Assembly: GCA_031423015.1 (NCBI GenBank)
Contig: JANPER010000176.1
Location: 1-64,000 of the forward strand
DNA from: DATGPD01 sp031423015
Lineage (GTDB): Bacteria; Planctomycetota; UBA1135; UBA2386
DNA length: 64,000 bases
Direction of reading: 5' to 3'
The notes below the pieces were generated by a model. That model made no database searches, had not been told where the DNA came from, and saw only the letters and a program-made list of their open reading frames with translations. Below, one piece after another: positions 63,801-64,000 of this stretch. Made by a program: the position numbers and the translations under genes. Each line of letters opens with the position of its first letter. Position 1 is the first letter of the stretch.

Positions 63801-64000
63801 TTGCTTCGAGTTCGCCTTCGTCGACCTTCACCACGTAGGCGCCGGCTTCCTTGAAGCCGATGTCGACCTCGCGCTCGCTCTGCCGGTGCTGCTTGTAGTC
63901 GGGGGTGACCGACTCGAAGGTCTTGTCGGCCTCGATCACCTCGATGTCGAGCCCTTCGACGTTGCCCGCACCGTGCGTGGCGCGGAAGTAGGTCTCCATG
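57847..64000 (-). CDS. Giant alpha-2-macroglobulin-like protein with TPR region, partial at the right edge
   Basis: At least 2050 residues; the 5' end lies outside, since the first in-window ATG begins mid-domain. Macroglobulin beta domains appear first (YLFTDRPAYQPGQVAHVKGIVREV, read in pieces, is the MG2 signature), then the MG6/alpha-2-macroglobulin core with the terpenoid-cyclase-like helical domain (LARLLALQRKDGAYGWV). The thioester CxEQ is not seen: the expected region reads LGYEPLSCRRVDL. A Gly-rich insert (DGVESAFQ..WNTAVGLGG..FGGRQGGRAKLG, ~61840-61952) copies the motif of the toroid protein at 21304. The C-terminal third has TPR-like helices (ELYHIGKALFDQGELPAAGLRL) and beta domains. 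Likely periplasmic. Its role as a protease trap is uncertain without the thioester. Confidence 0.88.
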   Translation of the reverse strand, partial: METYFRATHGAGNVEGLDIEVIEADKTFESVTPDYKQHRQSEREVDIGFKEAGAYVVKVDEGELEATTMLLVTDVALIAKTSRHELFVFTQNLKENRVEGGVKVVVSDGTKVVTEGVTGKDGVYRFRGEALKDTAQLRVFAVSAGGSGAGLLALNGLGYSTGLQPVGYLFTDRPAYQPGQVAHVKGIVREVKDGLYALPADSYRVQAFSAGGRLVLQRDIAFTPFGSFAIDVPLPPEAELGEWRVAIDRGAGDAFAATFTVARYERPKLQMVGEPAAAVVYRGELLKGRFVVSHFFGEPARGKVVRYALQMPGGVTVEREGTTNALGEVEFAFDTKDFAEEAMAVITASVAEENVQAVCAVPIATTEFVPTLTTMRGVYLAGETFQAAIELLDRAGKPLGKQGTAVLLRRERKGGTVAEVELLRQAFTTEAKSGRAEVQFVAQKGGDHVVRVEAQDRFGVLVTGQLGLVISGEEDAVKLRLLSDRETYKVGETVTVKVMNRAGARLALETVQGDGILAYRALSLPAGESTLTLKLGAMHAPNFALALAVIADQKLLGAEREFKVERDLQVTLSVPAAAKPGSSVSVQVEVRDAEGQPVVGEVALAVVDEALLAIHADQTPAMAQVFFGKRRETAFRTVSSCEWSYRGQAQAVSAELAAEERRVLRELDRSAALPMLADLEVLDGVESAFQSTTWNTAVGLGGSAGEKFGGRQGGRAKLGRKDAAGQITGSDDFYVGGQLFDKKRLTFDLGAGGWDDNLLYQGGGVAPDRPRTDFSETGAWLSAIVTGSDGKAKVDVPLPDSTTAWRLVARAVTVATDVGEARGAVKTSKELQASVLAPLSLTQGDKIELRVRVHNLGDTARDARVTLATGADQPGDTQAVPLPAHAEAEVAVSFDAAVAAAFDLRALVEAGELRDEMVQPLVVLPYGREVRTGKSGSTSEATRFKLALPTGDDYVQRALTLAIGPDLGRDLVAAALGLGYEPLSCRRVDLTNLALASRGLSALLVLDWLEKSGGATPNDIARLRGQASANLARLLALQRKDGAYGWVKQAEADVRTTSQALLFASHARKRGLVGAGELADKASEWLLAQLRTTRERPRTLLALAAAGRARFEDLNALHRERAALSLDALARLALAWHLAGRQTLAQELGDALRGKLSPLPGANDAATVESIALGAVALLAIDAKDRVAAASLTWLDAQRVGVTFGSAEATVAALWASTASGGRAASAASEGEISVLVNGRELAKVPATARTDRSTFNVPAEWLAASNEVEIKVAGRALVHYQVTLTGFAKGFPEVARSSELVRIERQYLAPFRRFDGKIVSPGFGVVNGTYQSFENKVSRTELGQAIRVRTRFWVPHESNRALISPLVVEEPIPAGCSVSRESIRGSFDHVEVEPDRLTFYYREGNTGDSVTYDLEARFVGDFGVLPTQVYGALRPDLMALGQPQQLTVDRRGEGKAQAYRETPDELYHIGKALFDQGELPAAGLRLRALLDEWQKEKVQLRDDVRKDVARMLLFVAIASKDATNTVRFFEELKDRYADLVIPFDKIVAVGQAYVDLGEFERALMVFRAAAESSFLKDAAVATTLEGLGEVNASVRFLQRLLGAYPDLNLIRTGLYSVAQRQADLAAKLQPGAVIDPRVGSARDLRAAALSALREFLVLYPDDPLAEEVAFAWATTFLEAKDLAAALAVAEQALACYPGSVLTDEFLYTAGYAQFALGKPEAAFAILKRVAEETFPQPSGARGPSENRDHAVYLQGQIHHALGQPELALAAYDKVKDKFSDAVEATDYFVRKRLSLPEVTTVSLADPVKMEVQFRNIDKVAVTVYRVDLMRLYLLEKSLNDIRGVQLHGIRPYAELTLELGDGRDYKQQTKSLPLDLKDPGAYLVVLRGGDLLATGMLLRSDLRIEVQEALDVGRIRVNVKANDGVVSDAHVKVIGAGDQRFRSGESDLRGVFIAEDLVGQATVIVKKGDSYAFHRGTGVHQPARVQPAQQVQVQLEGKPGDSKDKAYKKFDALDNNIRFNEVNRAQQVQWLQNEVMNKQQKGVEVYRTK

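Noticed and set aside
1..64000. CRISPR array or transposase gene
   Set aside because: No regularly spaced short repeats and no DDE, HUH or integrase motif was found anywhere in the window.

Overview
The window is a high-GC bacterial chromosome segment with dense coding on both strands. It most likely comes from a planctomycete of the environmental kind. The evidence is: several large secreted proteins with short Sec signal peptides and a shared C-terminal beta-rich domain, two ECF sigma factors fused through a membrane helix to long extracytoplasmic Ig-like regions, a membrane-anchored prenyltransferase-toroid protein, a CotH-VTC-DUF4956 cluster, and a very large alpha-2-macroglobulin protein. 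Ordinary chromosomal genes (rnc, mfd, rpsT, def, ribF, a tRNA-Phe, flagellin) show this is not a plasmid or phage. The taxonomic call is inference from gene style.

Layout. 0.3-8.5 kb: a secreted protein facing two membrane-tethered sigma-factor fusions. 8.5-10 kb: an ArsC/Spx-family selenoprotein gene with an in-frame UGA and a SECIS-like hairpin. Upstream of it lies a truncated 208-nt duplicate, and between the two copies sits a nucleotidyltransferase cassette that carries a cloverleaf-shaped repeat. 10-14 kb: worn accessory DNA (a frameshifted secreted protein, a VapC-type PIN/Phd pair, a decayed DUF1016 gene abutting a 48-nt hsdS start). 14-21 kb: CAP protein, hydrolase-fold protein, rnc-mfd-surA-like operon. 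21-29 kb: toroid protein, flagellin, rpsT, TPR protein, def-ribF, serpin, DUF3817 protein, tRNA-Phe. 29-43 kb: secreted proteins, iron-dependent alcohol dehydrogenase, a two-gene selenoprotein operon (redoxin plus thioredoxin-like lipoprotein), glycosyltransferase, cysteine-desulfurase-like enzyme, universal stress protein, CotH-VTC-DUF4956-HlyD cluster. 43.5-49.1 kb: a tightly coupled four-gene module (unknown protein, two BREX-type ATPases, an Lhr-type helicase) that looks like a defence system. 49.1-53.7 kb: toxin-antitoxin and exonuclease genes bounded by a duplicated piece of the helicase gene, then several decayed genes and two small exported proteins. 53.8-57.7 kb: a LigD-type protein with a degenerate ligase domain, a DUF3810 protein, a Uma2-family protein. 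57.8-64 kb: the alpha-2-macroglobulin/TPR giant, which runs off the right edge.

Main results. (1) Three separate genes place an in-frame TGA exactly where a redox cysteine is expected, and each TGA is followed by a hairpin with G or GU at the start of its loop. The organism therefore very probably makes selenoproteins, and these cluster with redox functions at the cell envelope. TGA is a normal stop in most other genes here, so this is not code reassignment. (2) The 43.5-49.1 kb module has the marks of an incompletely described helicase/ATPase defence or stress system. (3) In two places a toxin-type cassette is bounded by a duplicated fragment of a neighbouring gene, which suggests a common route of insertion. 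(4) A structured repeat occurs twice with compensatory base changes, once in frame inside a coding gene.
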